Assembly: GCA_023268575.1 (NCBI GenBank)
Contig: JALRCL010000840.1
Coordinates: 1-7,987, forward strand
DNA from: Patulibacter sp.
GTDB taxonomy: Bacteria; Actinomycetota; Thermoleophilia; Solirubrobacterales; Solirubrobacteraceae
Reading direction: 5' to 3'
Length of the DNA: 7,987 bases
A program made the position numbers and the translations under genes. The notes below the pieces were generated by a model. It worked only from the letters and a program-made list of their open reading frames with translations, was not told where the DNA came from and searched no databases. Shown here piece by piece: positions 1-6,123 of this stretch (the stretch's first letter is position 1; each line of letters opens with the position of its first letter).

Positions 1-1307
1 ATCCAGCCCGTGTCGACGGCGGTCATGAGGATGCCGTCGTTCTCGAGCATCTCCCCCGCGCTCGTGCGCGTCAGCATGTTGAGCGCCGCCTTGCTCATGT
101 TGGTGTGCGGGTGGCCGGGGCCCTTGTAGCGCCGCGAGAACTGGCCCTCCATGGCCGAGACGTTGACGACGTAGGTACGGCGGGCGGGCGACGCGGCCAG
201 GCTGGCCCGCAGGCGGCTGATGAGGATGAACGGCGCGGTCTGGTTGCACAGCTGCACCTCGAGCAGCTCGAGCGGGTCGACCTCGTCGACCGTCTGCACC
301 CAGGTGTTCGTGCTGACGAGGTCGGGCACGAGGCCACCGGCGTCGATCGCCCGGCCGACGTCGACCTTGTCGAACGTCGCCGAGCGCGCGGTGAGCGCCA
401 TCGACGCCAGGACGTCGGGCGTCGGCGACCAGTGCTCGGCGTCGGGCTCGGGCAGCGCCGCGACCTGCCGCTCCTCGGCGGGACGGCCGAGCGTGAGGAT
501 CTCCGGCAGCGGGCCGCTGGGCAGCGGTGCCTGCTCGGCGCGCACGAGCGGGGCATAGGCGTCCGCGGAGCGCCGCACGGTCTGCGCGGCGTTGTTCACG
601 AGGATGTCGAGGTGGCCCCGCGCGCGGATCTCGTCGGTCAGGGCGACCACCTGCGCGGGGTCGCGGAGGTCGATGCCGACGATCCGCAGGCGGTGCAGCC
701 AGTCGGCGCTGTCGGGCAGCTCGGCGAACCGACGCGCCGCGTCGCGCGGGAACCGCGTGGTGATGGTCAGGTCGGCACCGTCGCGCAGCAGCCGCAGCGC
801 GATGTACATCCCGATCTTCGCCCGGCCGCCCGTGAGCAGGGCGCGACGTCCGGTGAGGTCGGTGCGGGCGTCGCGCTTGGCGTGGTGCTTCGCCGCGCAG
901 GTCGGGCAGAGCTGGTGGTAGAAGGCGTCGACGTCGACGAAGTGCTCCTTGCAGACGTAGCAGGAGCGCGAGCGCAGGAGCCGACCGGCGGTGGCGCCCT
1001 GCGCCTCGGAGACGAGCGGGATGCCCGCGGTCTCGTCGTCGATCCGGCCCGGCGCCGCGGTGGCCGTCCGCGCGTCGACCGCCTCGTCGTTCGCCCGGAT
1101 CGCGTCGATCCGCTCGCGCCGGCGGCGGGCGCGCACCGTCTTGTAGATCTTCGCCGTCGCCCGCTGCACGGCGAGCGCGTCCGGGTGGTCGACGGGCAGC
1201 TGCTCGACCTGGGCGAGGACGGCGAGCGTCGTGGCCAGGGCGTCGGGGTCCACGCCGGTGGCCACCGGCGTCGTGGTCTGGTCCTGCTCGTCGGGGCGCG
1301 TGGTCAT
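1..1307 (-). CDS. SDR-family NAD(P)-dependent oxidoreductase with N-terminal zinc-ribbon-like module (3' end outside window)
   Basis: The 435 visible codons encode a Rossmann-fold short-chain dehydrogenase/reductase; the C-terminus lies beyond the left edge. Residues 1-110 are charged and probably partly helical. Residues 116-137 hold C116-x2-C119-x14-C134-x2-C137, a zinc-ribbon-like knuckle unusual for an SDR. The nucleotide-binding loop T159-G-G-R-A-K-I-G166 follows, then the SDR strand motif L-V-N-N-A-A (236-241; classical NNAG), an N-V-S-A-M motif with S384 at the usual catalytic Ser position, and S-K406-A-A-L-N with the usual Lys. The residue four before the Lys is T402, not the catalytic Tyr; the nearest Tyr is Y394. 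An insertion of about 100 residues (250-350) lies between NNAA and the Ser. The substrate is unknown. The start is ATG at 1307: no in-frame ATG, GTG or TTG occurs in the ~110 bases upstream, and no Shine-Dalgarno is visible. The gene lies 247 bp downstream of the sugar kinase on the same strand. Family assignment is firm; activity is open because of the missing Tyr. Confidence 0.9.
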   Translation of the reverse strand, partial: MTTRPDEQDQTTTPVATGVDPDALATTLAVLAQVEQLPVDHPDALAVQRATAKIYKTVRARRRRERIDAIRANDEAVDARTATAAPGRIDDETAGIPLVSEAQGATAGRLLRSRSCYVCKEHFVDVDAFYHQLCPTCAAKHHAKRDARTDLTGRRALLTGGRAKIGMYIALRLLRDGADLTITTRFPRDAARRFAELPDSADWLHRLRIVGIDLRDPAQVVALTDEIRARGHLDILVNNAAQTVRRSADAYAPLVRAEQAPLPSGPLPEILTLGRPAEERQVAALPEPDAEHWSPTPDVLASMALTARSATFDKVDVGRAIDAGGLVPDLVSTNTWVQTVDEVDPLELLEVQLCNQTAPFILISRLRASLAASPARRTYVVNVSAMEGQFSRRYKGPGHPHTNMSKAALNMLTRTSAGEMLENDGILMTAVDTGW

Positions 1308-1415
1308 GCGGGCGAGGGGCGGCGGTTCGGGTCGCCGGGCGGGCGCGCGGCGACGGTCGCGGGCCCGCGGCGACCCCGGGGGATCGCGCGTGCGCGGGCG
1401 GCGACGCGACGACCG

Positions 1416-1421
1416 AGGGTA
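1416..1421 (-). promoter_or_regulatory. Candidate -10 box (TACCCT) for the SDR gene
   Basis: TACCCT matches the TAnnnT form seen before the other genes of this window, in a stretch otherwise nearly free of A/T-rich hexamers. It lies about 108 nt before the ATG at 1307, so it would give a leader of about 100 nt, unlike the near-leaderless arrangement of the neighbours. No clear -35 is visible. The rest of the 1308-1554 gap shows only GC-rich sequence and the hairpin listed at 1518-1544. Confidence 0.25.
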
Positions 1422-1517
1422 CGCGACGCGCGCGCGGATCGGCGCCTCATCGGACCGGCGGGCACGCGGATCGGCGCACCACGGGACGGCCCTCCGCGCC
1501 CGCGGGTCACCCGGAGG

Positions 1518-1544
1518 GCCGGCGGCGGCCCAACGACCGCCGGC
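1518..1544 (-). terminator. GC hairpin downstream of the sugar kinase gene
   Basis: Reading the minus strand, GCCGGCGG and CCGCCGGC form a perfect 8-bp inverted repeat around an 11-nt loop, starting about 10 nt after the kinase stop codon. There is no T tract. GC-only stems of this kind are common as terminators in high-GC actinomycetes, but in sequence this GC-rich short inverted repeats also arise by chance. Confidence 0.35.
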
Positions 1545-1554
1545 GCGCCGTGGG

Positions 1555-2430
1555 TCAGCCGGCGGCCGCGGCGACCGCGTCCGCCAGGCCCGCGGCGACC
1601 GCCGCGGGGTACCAGCCGGAGAGCTCGAGCGCCGCGAGCAGCGCCCCGGCGAACGCCGCGGCGTCGCCGGGACCGGGCGCGTCGGGACCGGCCCCCGCCA
1701 CGGCGGTGGCCACGCCGCTGCCGCGCACGACGGCGCCGTGGCGGTCGCCGACGGCCGCCAGCGCCGCCCCGCGGTCGACGAGCACCTGCGCCGCGGCGGC
1801 GGGGTCGGCCGTCCCGGTGACGCGCTGCGCGTCGGCGGGGCGCGCGATGACGAGCGCCGCGCCGGCCACGAGCGCATCGGCGGCGTCGCGGGCGGCCTCG
1901 CGGGCGACGAAGCGATCGGGCGCGACGTCGAGCGCGACGACGATCGACCGCTCCTGGTCGCGCGCACGGCGCAGCGCGGCCGCAGCGACCTGCCGCTCGC
2001 GCGAGTCGTCGGCCAGCGCCCAGGTGGCCGCCGAGACGTAGACGCCGTCGCAGGCGTCGACCGCCTCGGCGATCCGCGGGCGCACGGCGTCCATCACGAG
2101 GTCCAGCGACTGGCCGTAGAGGTCGACGTGCGCGTCGCCGGCCGGGTCGATCGTGCGGAACGCGACCGGCGTCCGCTCCCCGGCGACCTGCCGGAACCAC
2201 GTGAGGTCGACGCGCTCCTCCTCGAGCCGCTCGCGGAGCCAGCCGCCCCACTCGTCGTCGCCGACGCCGCCGGCCAGCGCGACCCGCGCGCCCCGGCGGG
2301 CGGCCGCGACCGCGGTGCGGGCGACGGTGCCGCCGAAGCGCGGCGCGAAGGAGGGCGCGTCGGCCAGCCGTGCCACGGGCTCGTCGCAGACGAGGTCGAC
2401 GAGCGCCTCGCCGAGCATCAGGGTCGTCAC
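1555..2430 (-). CDS. PfkB-family carbohydrate kinase, divergent (ribokinase/fructokinase-like)
   Basis: This 291-aa protein has the PfkB/ribokinase layout and would transfer phosphate from ATP to a sugar or related small molecule in the cytoplasm. The N-terminus T-L-M-L-G-E-A-L-V-D-L-V is the usual first strand, followed by F-G-G (32-34) and G-V-G-D-D-E-W-G (55-62), the equivalent of the PfkB N-terminal signature. Near the C-terminus A-P-G-P-G-D256 replaces the canonical D-T-x-G-A-G-D; the catalytic-base Asp is kept, with Pro in place of Ala in the anion hole. Two further positions differ: the Asn usually following GG is R38, and the NxxE Mg-associated motif reads R-P-A-D (197-200). The substrate cannot be deduced. 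The start is GTG at 2430, giving the normal PfkB N-terminus; an ATG four codons in (2418) would cut into the first strand. No Shine-Dalgarno is visible. It lies 46 bp downstream of the 660-aa gene on the same strand and has its own candidate promoter. Confidence 0.85.
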   Translation of the reverse strand: MTTLMLGEALVDLVCDEPVARLADAPSFAPRFGGTVARTAVAAARRGARVALAGGVGDDEWGGWLRERLEEERVDLTWFRQVAGERTPVAFRTIDPAGDAHVDLYGQSLDLVMDAVRPRIAEAVDACDGVYVSAATWALADDSRERQVAAAALRRARDQERSIVVALDVAPDRFVAREAARDAADALVAGAALVIARPADAQRVTGTADPAAAAQVLVDRGAALAAVGDRHGAVVRGSGVATAVAGAGPDAPGPGDAAAFAGALLAALELSGWYPAAVAAGLADAVAAAAG

Positions 2431-2437
2431 GCGCCGA

Positions 2438-2443
2438 ACGGTA
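2438..2443 (-). promoter_or_regulatory. Candidate -10 box (TACCGT) giving a near-leaderless kinase mRNA
   Basis: On the minus strand TACCGT is followed by 7 nt and then the GTG start at 2430, so transcription starting about 7 nt after the box would begin at or next to the start codon. The box sits inside the loop of a 6-bp inverted repeat, GCGCCG (2431-2436) and CGGCGC (2449-2454), which could be an operator or a small terminator for the upstream gene. No convincing -35 is seen. Confidence 0.45.
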
Positions 2444-2476
2444 CTGCCCGGCGCTCGCTCGTCCCAGTCGCCGCGC

Positions 2477-4459
2477 TCACCCCGGCGGACGCAGGCGGAC
2501 GACCTGCTCGTGCCCGGCGGCGGCGGTCCACGTCGCGCGGTCGGCCCAGAGATCGGCGTGCCACGCGGAGTGCAGCGCGCCCCCGAAGGGCCGGACCCGC
2601 GCGCCGCGAGGCAGGCTCCACGTCGCGCCGGCCTCGGCGCGCAGGACGGGCCGCGCGCCGCCCGCCAGCGGGCCGCGGGCGCGCCGGGTGCGGACGGGCA
2701 GCAGGCTCCACCGGCCCGCCCGCTGCGCGCGGACGGTGATCCGGACGGCGCCGCCGCGGATCGCGATCGACCAGGCCACCGGCGTCGTGCCGCCGTCCGC
2801 CGTCGGCGCGGTTCCGGTCATCGCGACCCCGCCGGGGATCGAGCGCGACTCGGCGACGGTCGGCTCGCCGAGGGGACGACCGGCGTCGTCGACCGGCAGC
2901 GGCCCGAGCGCCAGCCCCGTCGCCGGCGGTCGCGCCGCGCCGTGGATCTCCTGCAGGGGGCGCTGCGGCATGAGCTCGACCCAGCGGCCCGCACCGTCGC
3001 GCCACGCGACCTTCAGCAGGCCCCAGCCGTACCGCGGGTCGACCGGATGGGTCGGCCGCCGGTGGATCGCGATCCAGAGCCGCCCGCGGCGCACGACCGT
3101 GAGGTTCGTCCCCGTGCTGCTGCCGTCGACGAACCGCAGGTCGGGACTGCGCCGCGCCGGGATCCGGCGTCCGGGCAGGTCGGGCGCGAGGCTCGCGGCG
3201 CGGTCGGCAGCGACCCCGAGCCAGAGGAGCGCGAGGCCGTTGTAGACGACGTGCGAGGCGTAGCGGTCGACGCCGCGGTAGTCGCTGCGCGGCTCGGGCA
3301 CGACGGCGAGCCCGCCGCGGGCGCCCATCTGCCGGTGGCGCTGCTCGAGCACGCCGAGGCTCGCGTCGGCCAGGCCGACGAGCTCGCCGGCCAGTCTCCG
3401 GTGCGAGCGCTGGACCGCGTGCGCCGCCGCGACGGCCCCCGCCAGCGTCGCCGCCTGGACCCAGGCCTGGGCCTGGCCGCGTCCGAGGTACGTCAGGTCG
3501 CCGTCGGGCGCGGCGAGCCCGAGCGACGTCGTCGCCAGCCGGACGAGCGCGTCCTGGGCCCGGCGCCGCTCCTCCCCGGCGAGCCGGCTCGCCGCGCGCG
3601 CCCACATCGCGAGGCTCAGGGCGTGGTAGGCCAGCGGCTGGTTCGGCGGGTCCGACAGGACGCTGAGCCCCGAGCGCCGCTCGTCCCCGGCGCGCCACGC
3701 CGCGCGGCCGTCGAGGCGCCCGCGCACGCCATCGAGCACCGTGCGCGCGGCCGCGCGCGCCGCGTCGGCGTCGGCGAGGCGCCCGCGCCCGCCGCGCAGG
3801 CCGGTGGCGACGAGCTCCAGTCCGGCGGCGGCCTCGACGAGCTTCAGGTTCGAGTAGCACGCGGGATCGCGCTGGCAGCCCTGGGCCTTGACCCCGACGA
3901 CGGGCGGACCGAGGGCGCGGATCCGCCGGGCGAGCACCCGGCGCACCGGCGTCGGCAGGACGCGGCGCACGCGCCGGTCGCTCCAGAGCAGGGCCATTCC
4001 GAGCTGGGCGAAGGCGCCCGGTCGCGGGGCGCGGATCGTCGTGCGGACGGCCGACGCGGCGATCCGGATCGCGCTCGCGCGCCACGCGTCCCCCGCCGGG
4101 CGCGCGGCGGCGGTGCGCAGCACGCCGTGGGCGAGCAGCAGCTGGCCGTAGCTCGGGGCCCCGGTCGAGAGCCCGCCACGCGTGGAGGCGAACCGCGGCG
4201 CGCGGCGCCCGGTGCGCCGCTCCCAGCGCAGCGTCCCGTCCACCCACTCGACGCTCAGGCGATCGGCGAGCCGGCGGGCGCGCGCCGCCACGGCCCCGGA
4301 CCCGACCGGCGCGGTGTCGCGGAGCGTCGGCGCGCCCGCGGCCGGGCGCGGCGGCCCGCCGGGGGCGGCGGCGCGGTCCCCGCGGACCACCACGACGGCC
4401 ACGACGACGGCGAGGAGCGCCGCCAGGCAGAGCGGCAGCGTGGCGCGGCGGCGCGTCAC
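2477..4459 (-). CDS. Putative exported protein of unknown family, helical (toroid-like) domain plus beta-rich C-terminal domain
   Basis: I do not recognise a named family for this 660-aa protein. The N-terminus M-T-R-R-R followed by a hydrophobic run (about residues 7-25) is a Sec signal peptide or signal anchor; no clear cleavage site or lipobox is seen, so membrane tethering is possible. Residues ~50-430 are Ala/Leu-rich helical segments with conserved-looking motifs that resemble active-site lining: C195...C201-Y-S-N204, N273-Q-P-L-A-Y278-H279-A-L-S, Y324-L-G-R-G-Q329-A-Q331-A-W, and Y394-R-G-V-D-R-Y400-A-S-H403-V-V-Y-N407. Residues ~440-660 are beta-strand-rich (for example T-N-L-T-V-V, W-S-I-A-I, V-R-I-T-V). 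A helical barrel followed by a beta-sandwich is the architecture of several polysaccharide lyases and related glycan enzymes, and the Asn/Tyr/His/Arg-rich motifs would fit, but this is inference from pattern. The start is GTG at 4459, directly before the signal sequence. Its divergent partner is the Tat lipoprotein gene. Confidence 0.8.
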   Translation of the reverse strand: MTRRRATLPLCLAALLAVVVAVVVVRGDRAAAPGGPPRPAAGAPTLRDTAPVGSGAVAARARRLADRLSVEWVDGTLRWERRTGRRAPRFASTRGGLSTGAPSYGQLLLAHGVLRTAAARPAGDAWRASAIRIAASAVRTTIRAPRPGAFAQLGMALLWSDRRVRRVLPTPVRRVLARRIRALGPPVVGVKAQGCQRDPACYSNLKLVEAAAGLELVATGLRGGRGRLADADAARAAARTVLDGVRGRLDGRAAWRAGDERRSGLSVLSDPPNQPLAYHALSLAMWARAASRLAGEERRRAQDALVRLATTSLGLAAPDGDLTYLGRGQAQAWVQAATLAGAVAAAHAVQRSHRRLAGELVGLADASLGVLEQRHRQMGARGGLAVVPEPRSDYRGVDRYASHVVYNGLALLWLGVAADRAASLAPDLPGRRIPARRSPDLRFVDGSSTGTNLTVVRRGRLWIAIHRRPTHPVDPRYGWGLLKVAWRDGAGRWVELMPQRPLQEIHGAARPPATGLALGPLPVDDAGRPLGEPTVAESRSIPGGVAMTGTAPTADGGTTPVAWSIAIRGGAVRITVRAQRAGRWSLLPVRTRRARGPLAGGARPVLRAEAGATWSLPRGARVRPFGGALHSAWHADLWADRATWTAAAGHEQVVRLRPPG

Positions 4460-4467
4460 GGCGGGCA

Positions 4468-4473
4468 AGGATA
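4468..4473 (-). promoter_or_regulatory. Candidate -10 box (TATCCT), leaderless arrangement, for the 660-aa exported protein
   Basis: On the minus strand TATCCT lies exactly 8 nt before the GTG start at 4459, in the 87-bp divergent region 4460-4546. A transcript starting 7-8 nt after the box would have no leader. No Shine-Dalgarno and no recognisable -35 at 16-18 nt are present. Confidence 0.5.
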
Positions 4474-4532
4474 GGGCGGGCAGGCGAGGGTCGCGGGCGC
4501 GACGGCTGACGCCGAGCGGGCGCTGGCGCGGA

Positions 4533-4538
4533 TACGCT
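4533..4538 (+). promoter_or_regulatory. Candidate -10 box (TACGCT), leaderless arrangement, for the Tat lipoprotein operon
   Basis: TACGCT ends exactly 8 nt before the GTG start at 4547, mirroring the box for the divergent gene. A -35-like CTGACG at 4506-4511 is present, but the 21-nt spacing is too long for a standard sigma-70 promoter. No Shine-Dalgarno lies between the box and the GTG. Confidence 0.5.
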
Positions 4539-4546
4539 CCCTCGCC

Positions 4547-5575
4547 GTGGAGTTCGACGCGCTCGTGCAACGCCTCGGCGATCGCCTGGCCCGGCCCGGC
4601 CAGCGCCGCCAGTTCCTCGGAGCCGTCGGCGGCGGCGCCGTGCTCGTCGGCCTCGCCGGCTGCGGCGACGACGAGCCGCGCGCCTCGACCACCCGCCGCA
4701 AGGCCGTCCCGGAGGTCACCGAGCGCACGAAGCGCGAGGGCTTCGTCCGGGTCAGCGGCAAGGCGATCCCGAAGGGCGCCTACGGCCAGGACGCGGTGAG
4801 CGTCTGCTACGCCCCGCTGCAGATCGTCGCCACCGAGGCGAGCGTCCGGCGGATGGGTCGCACCGGCGTCGCCGTGCGCAAGGGACCGTCGTTCGACGCG
4901 GAGATCACGCTCGACAACCGCGGCAACGAGGTGACGGTGCCGCTCGGGCGCCACATCGCGCAGCAGAGCGTGCGCGAGCACGAGAGCGGCGACTGCCTGC
5001 CCGCCCCGATGCGCGAGCCGATCAACGGCTTCGTCTGGGGGTACCCGGCCGACGACGTGCCGAGCAACAAGTCCGGGTGGATCCCCGTCGAGGTCGACGG
5101 GCGCACGTACGCGAAGGAGGCGCCGAAGTACCAGGCGCGCCCGGGGCACGACGGCTACGTCTGCGGCCCGGCGAGCAAGGACTTCGACTGCCGCAGCACG
5201 AAGTCGTTGCGCGCCTGCGACCACGACGACTGCGGCGGCCCGCCGCTGGGCGACCTCCGCTGCCGCACGAAGCCGATGCGCCGGCGGGTCCGCGAGGCGG
5301 TCTCGCGTCGCGCATCGAACTTCGAGGACTTCTACCTGCGCCTGTCGTTCAACTCGACGGCCTTCGGGTGGCTCGAGCCGGGCGACGTCGTCGACGAGCT
5401 CTGCCGCCGCAACGCGCCCTCCTACGGGCGCTGCTGCGTGGACTGGAGCTTCGTCGAGGTCGTGCGCAGCGACGCGATGCCGGTCGGCACGCGCGGCTGG
5501 ATCCTCGAGAGCGGCCTCGCGCGGCCCGGGCGCAAGCCGATCGCGCGCACCGGCCCGCCCGCGCGCAAGCGCTAG
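4547..5575 (+). CDS. Tat-exported, cysteine-rich SH3-like lipoprotein
   Basis: This 342-aa protein starts with a 19-residue n-region, then Q19-R20-R21-Q-F-L-G, a twin-arginine motif, a Gly/Ala/Val hydrophobic stretch (25-37), and lipobox L36-A-G-C39. It should therefore be folded before Tat export and lipidated at C39 on the outer face of the membrane. Two stretches resemble bacterial SH3-like folds: residues ~106-185 (V-A-V-R-K-G-P-S-F-D-A...S-G-W-I-P-V) and ~260-325 (F-Y-L-R-L-S-F-N-S-T-A...G-D-V-V...G-T-R-G-W-I-L). Such domains often bind cell-wall or other peptide/glycan ligands. Between and within them are ten cysteines besides C39 (87, 150, 206, 215, 224, 229, 239, 286, 296, 297), an even number suited to disulfides. 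The start is GTG at 4547, chosen because it supplies the n-region of the Tat signal and follows a -10 box at leaderless distance. The two genes downstream encode membrane redox proteins, making this protein their likely client. Its function is unknown; SH3 homology is moderate, Tat/lipobox features are clear. Confidence 0.85.
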   Translation: MEFDALVQRLGDRLARPGQRRQFLGAVGGGAVLVGLAGCGDDEPRASTTRRKAVPEVTERTKREGFVRVSGKAIPKGAYGQDAVSVCYAPLQIVATEASVRRMGRTGVAVRKGPSFDAEITLDNRGNEVTVPLGRHIAQQSVREHESGDCLPAPMREPINGFVWGYPADDVPSNKSGWIPVEVDGRTYAKEAPKYQARPGHDGYVCGPASKDFDCRSTKSLRACDHDDCGGPPLGDLRCRTKPMRRRVREAVSRRASNFEDFYLRLSFNSTAFGWLEPGDVVDELCRRNAPSYGRCCVDWSFVEVVRSDAMPVGTRGWILESGLARPGRKPIARTGPPARKR

Positions 5576-5578
5576 CCT
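5573..5578 (+). promoter_or_regulatory. Possible internal -10 box (TAGCCT) overlapping the lipoprotein stop codon
   Basis: TAGCCT contains the TAG stop codon of the lipoprotein gene and ends 8 nt before the GTG of the MauE-like gene, the same spacing as at the two divergent starts. Since the TA is supplied by the stop codon, only the final T is independent evidence, so it may be coincidence. If real, genes two and three of the block could also be transcribed alone as a leaderless mRNA. Confidence 0.3.
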
Positions 5579-5586
5579 CGGCGGCC

Positions 5587-6123
5587 GTGGCGACGGCGTC
5601 GATCCTCCTGCTCGCGGGCACGTTCGCGCTCGCCGCCGTCGCGAAGCTCCGCGACCTCGGGCCGTTCCGCCGCACCGTCGGGCTCGTCGTGCGCCGACCC
5701 GGCGCGACGAGCGCGATCGCGTGGCTCGTGCCGGCCGCGGAGCTCGCGCTCGCCGCCTGGCTCGTCTCGGGCGCGGCGCCGCGCGCGGCGGGGGTCGCAG
5801 CGCTCGCGCTGCTCGCCGCGTTCTCCCTGGCGCTCACCGCGGTCGGGCGGGCGACGCGCGCCGCCGCGGCCGACGTGGTCCTGCCGTGCAACTGCTTCGG
5901 CACCGGCGCGGGGGGCGACGTCGCCGACGGGCGTCGCCGGAACGTCGCCCTCGCGGTCGTGGCGGCCGTGCTCGTGGCCTGGCCGCCCGACGGGATGCCG
6001 GACGTCGAGCAGGGGCTGGGCGCGGCGACGGTGGCCCTCGGCGCCGTCTGCGCCTGGCAGCTCGCGGTCGCCCTCGCCGCCGCCCGCCGCACGCCGCTGT
6101 CGCCGGGCCGGACGCTGCGATGA
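5587..6123 (+). CDS. MauE/DoxX-like redox-associated membrane protein
   Basis: This 178-aa protein has the MauE (methylamine utilisation) pattern: a first membrane helix ending in A-A-V-A-K20-L-R-D, a second with V-P-A-A-E-L-A-L-A-A-W (48-58), further hydrophobic segments at about 66-86, 118-132 and 144-165, and between the third and fourth the motif L-P-C101-N-C103-F-G105 followed by R-R-R-N. The C-x-C-F-G motif is typical of MauE-like proteins. In the mau system MauE is a membrane protein required, with MauD, for correct disulfide formation and stability of the MauA subunit; its exact chemistry is not settled. Here the likely role is passing redox equivalents across the membrane to or from the thioredoxin-like protein encoded next. 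GTG at 5587 is chosen because it starts immediately before the first helix; the gap to the preceding gene is 11 nt and no Shine-Dalgarno is seen. No methylamine dehydrogenase subunit is recognised nearby, so I give no mau symbol. Confidence 0.85.
   Translation: MATASILLLAGTFALAAVAKLRDLGPFRRTVGLVVRRPGATSAIAWLVPAAELALAAWLVSGAAPRAAGVAALALLAAFSLALTAVGRATRAAAADVVLPCNCFGTGAGGDVADGRRRNVALAVVAAVLVAWPPDGMPDVEQGLGAATVALGAVCAWQLAVALAAARRTPLSPGRTLR

Noticed and set aside
105..1820. Long plus-strand open frame over the SDR and kinase region
   Set aside because: It is the low-complexity, Arg/Gly-rich complement of two genes with clear family motifs on the minus strand; such shadows are expected at this GC content.
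2153..4474. 773-codon plus-strand open frame
   Set aside because: Arg/Pro/Ala-rich and without motifs; it is antisense to the kinase and the 660-aa exported protein, whose frame has a signal sequence and structured motifs.
4506..4511. CTGACG as a -35 element for the lipoprotein promoter
   Set aside because: The 21-nt spacing to TACGCT is too long, and no matching -35 occurs at the other three boxes.
4460..5224. N-terminal extension of the 660-aa exported protein to give a 915-aa protein
   Set aside because: The extra part would be antisense to the Tat lipoprotein gene, and it would bury the signal sequence in mid-protein. GTG at 4459 with a -10 box 8 nt upstream is the better start.
4547..5575. 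The cysteine-rich lipoprotein as a MauA (methylamine dehydrogenase light chain) homologue
   Set aside because: Tat export, many cysteines and MauE/MauD-like neighbours invite this, but the cysteine spacing does not match MauA, the tryptophans sit in SH3-type G-W contexts and not in the quinone-forming positions, and no heavy-chain gene is nearby.
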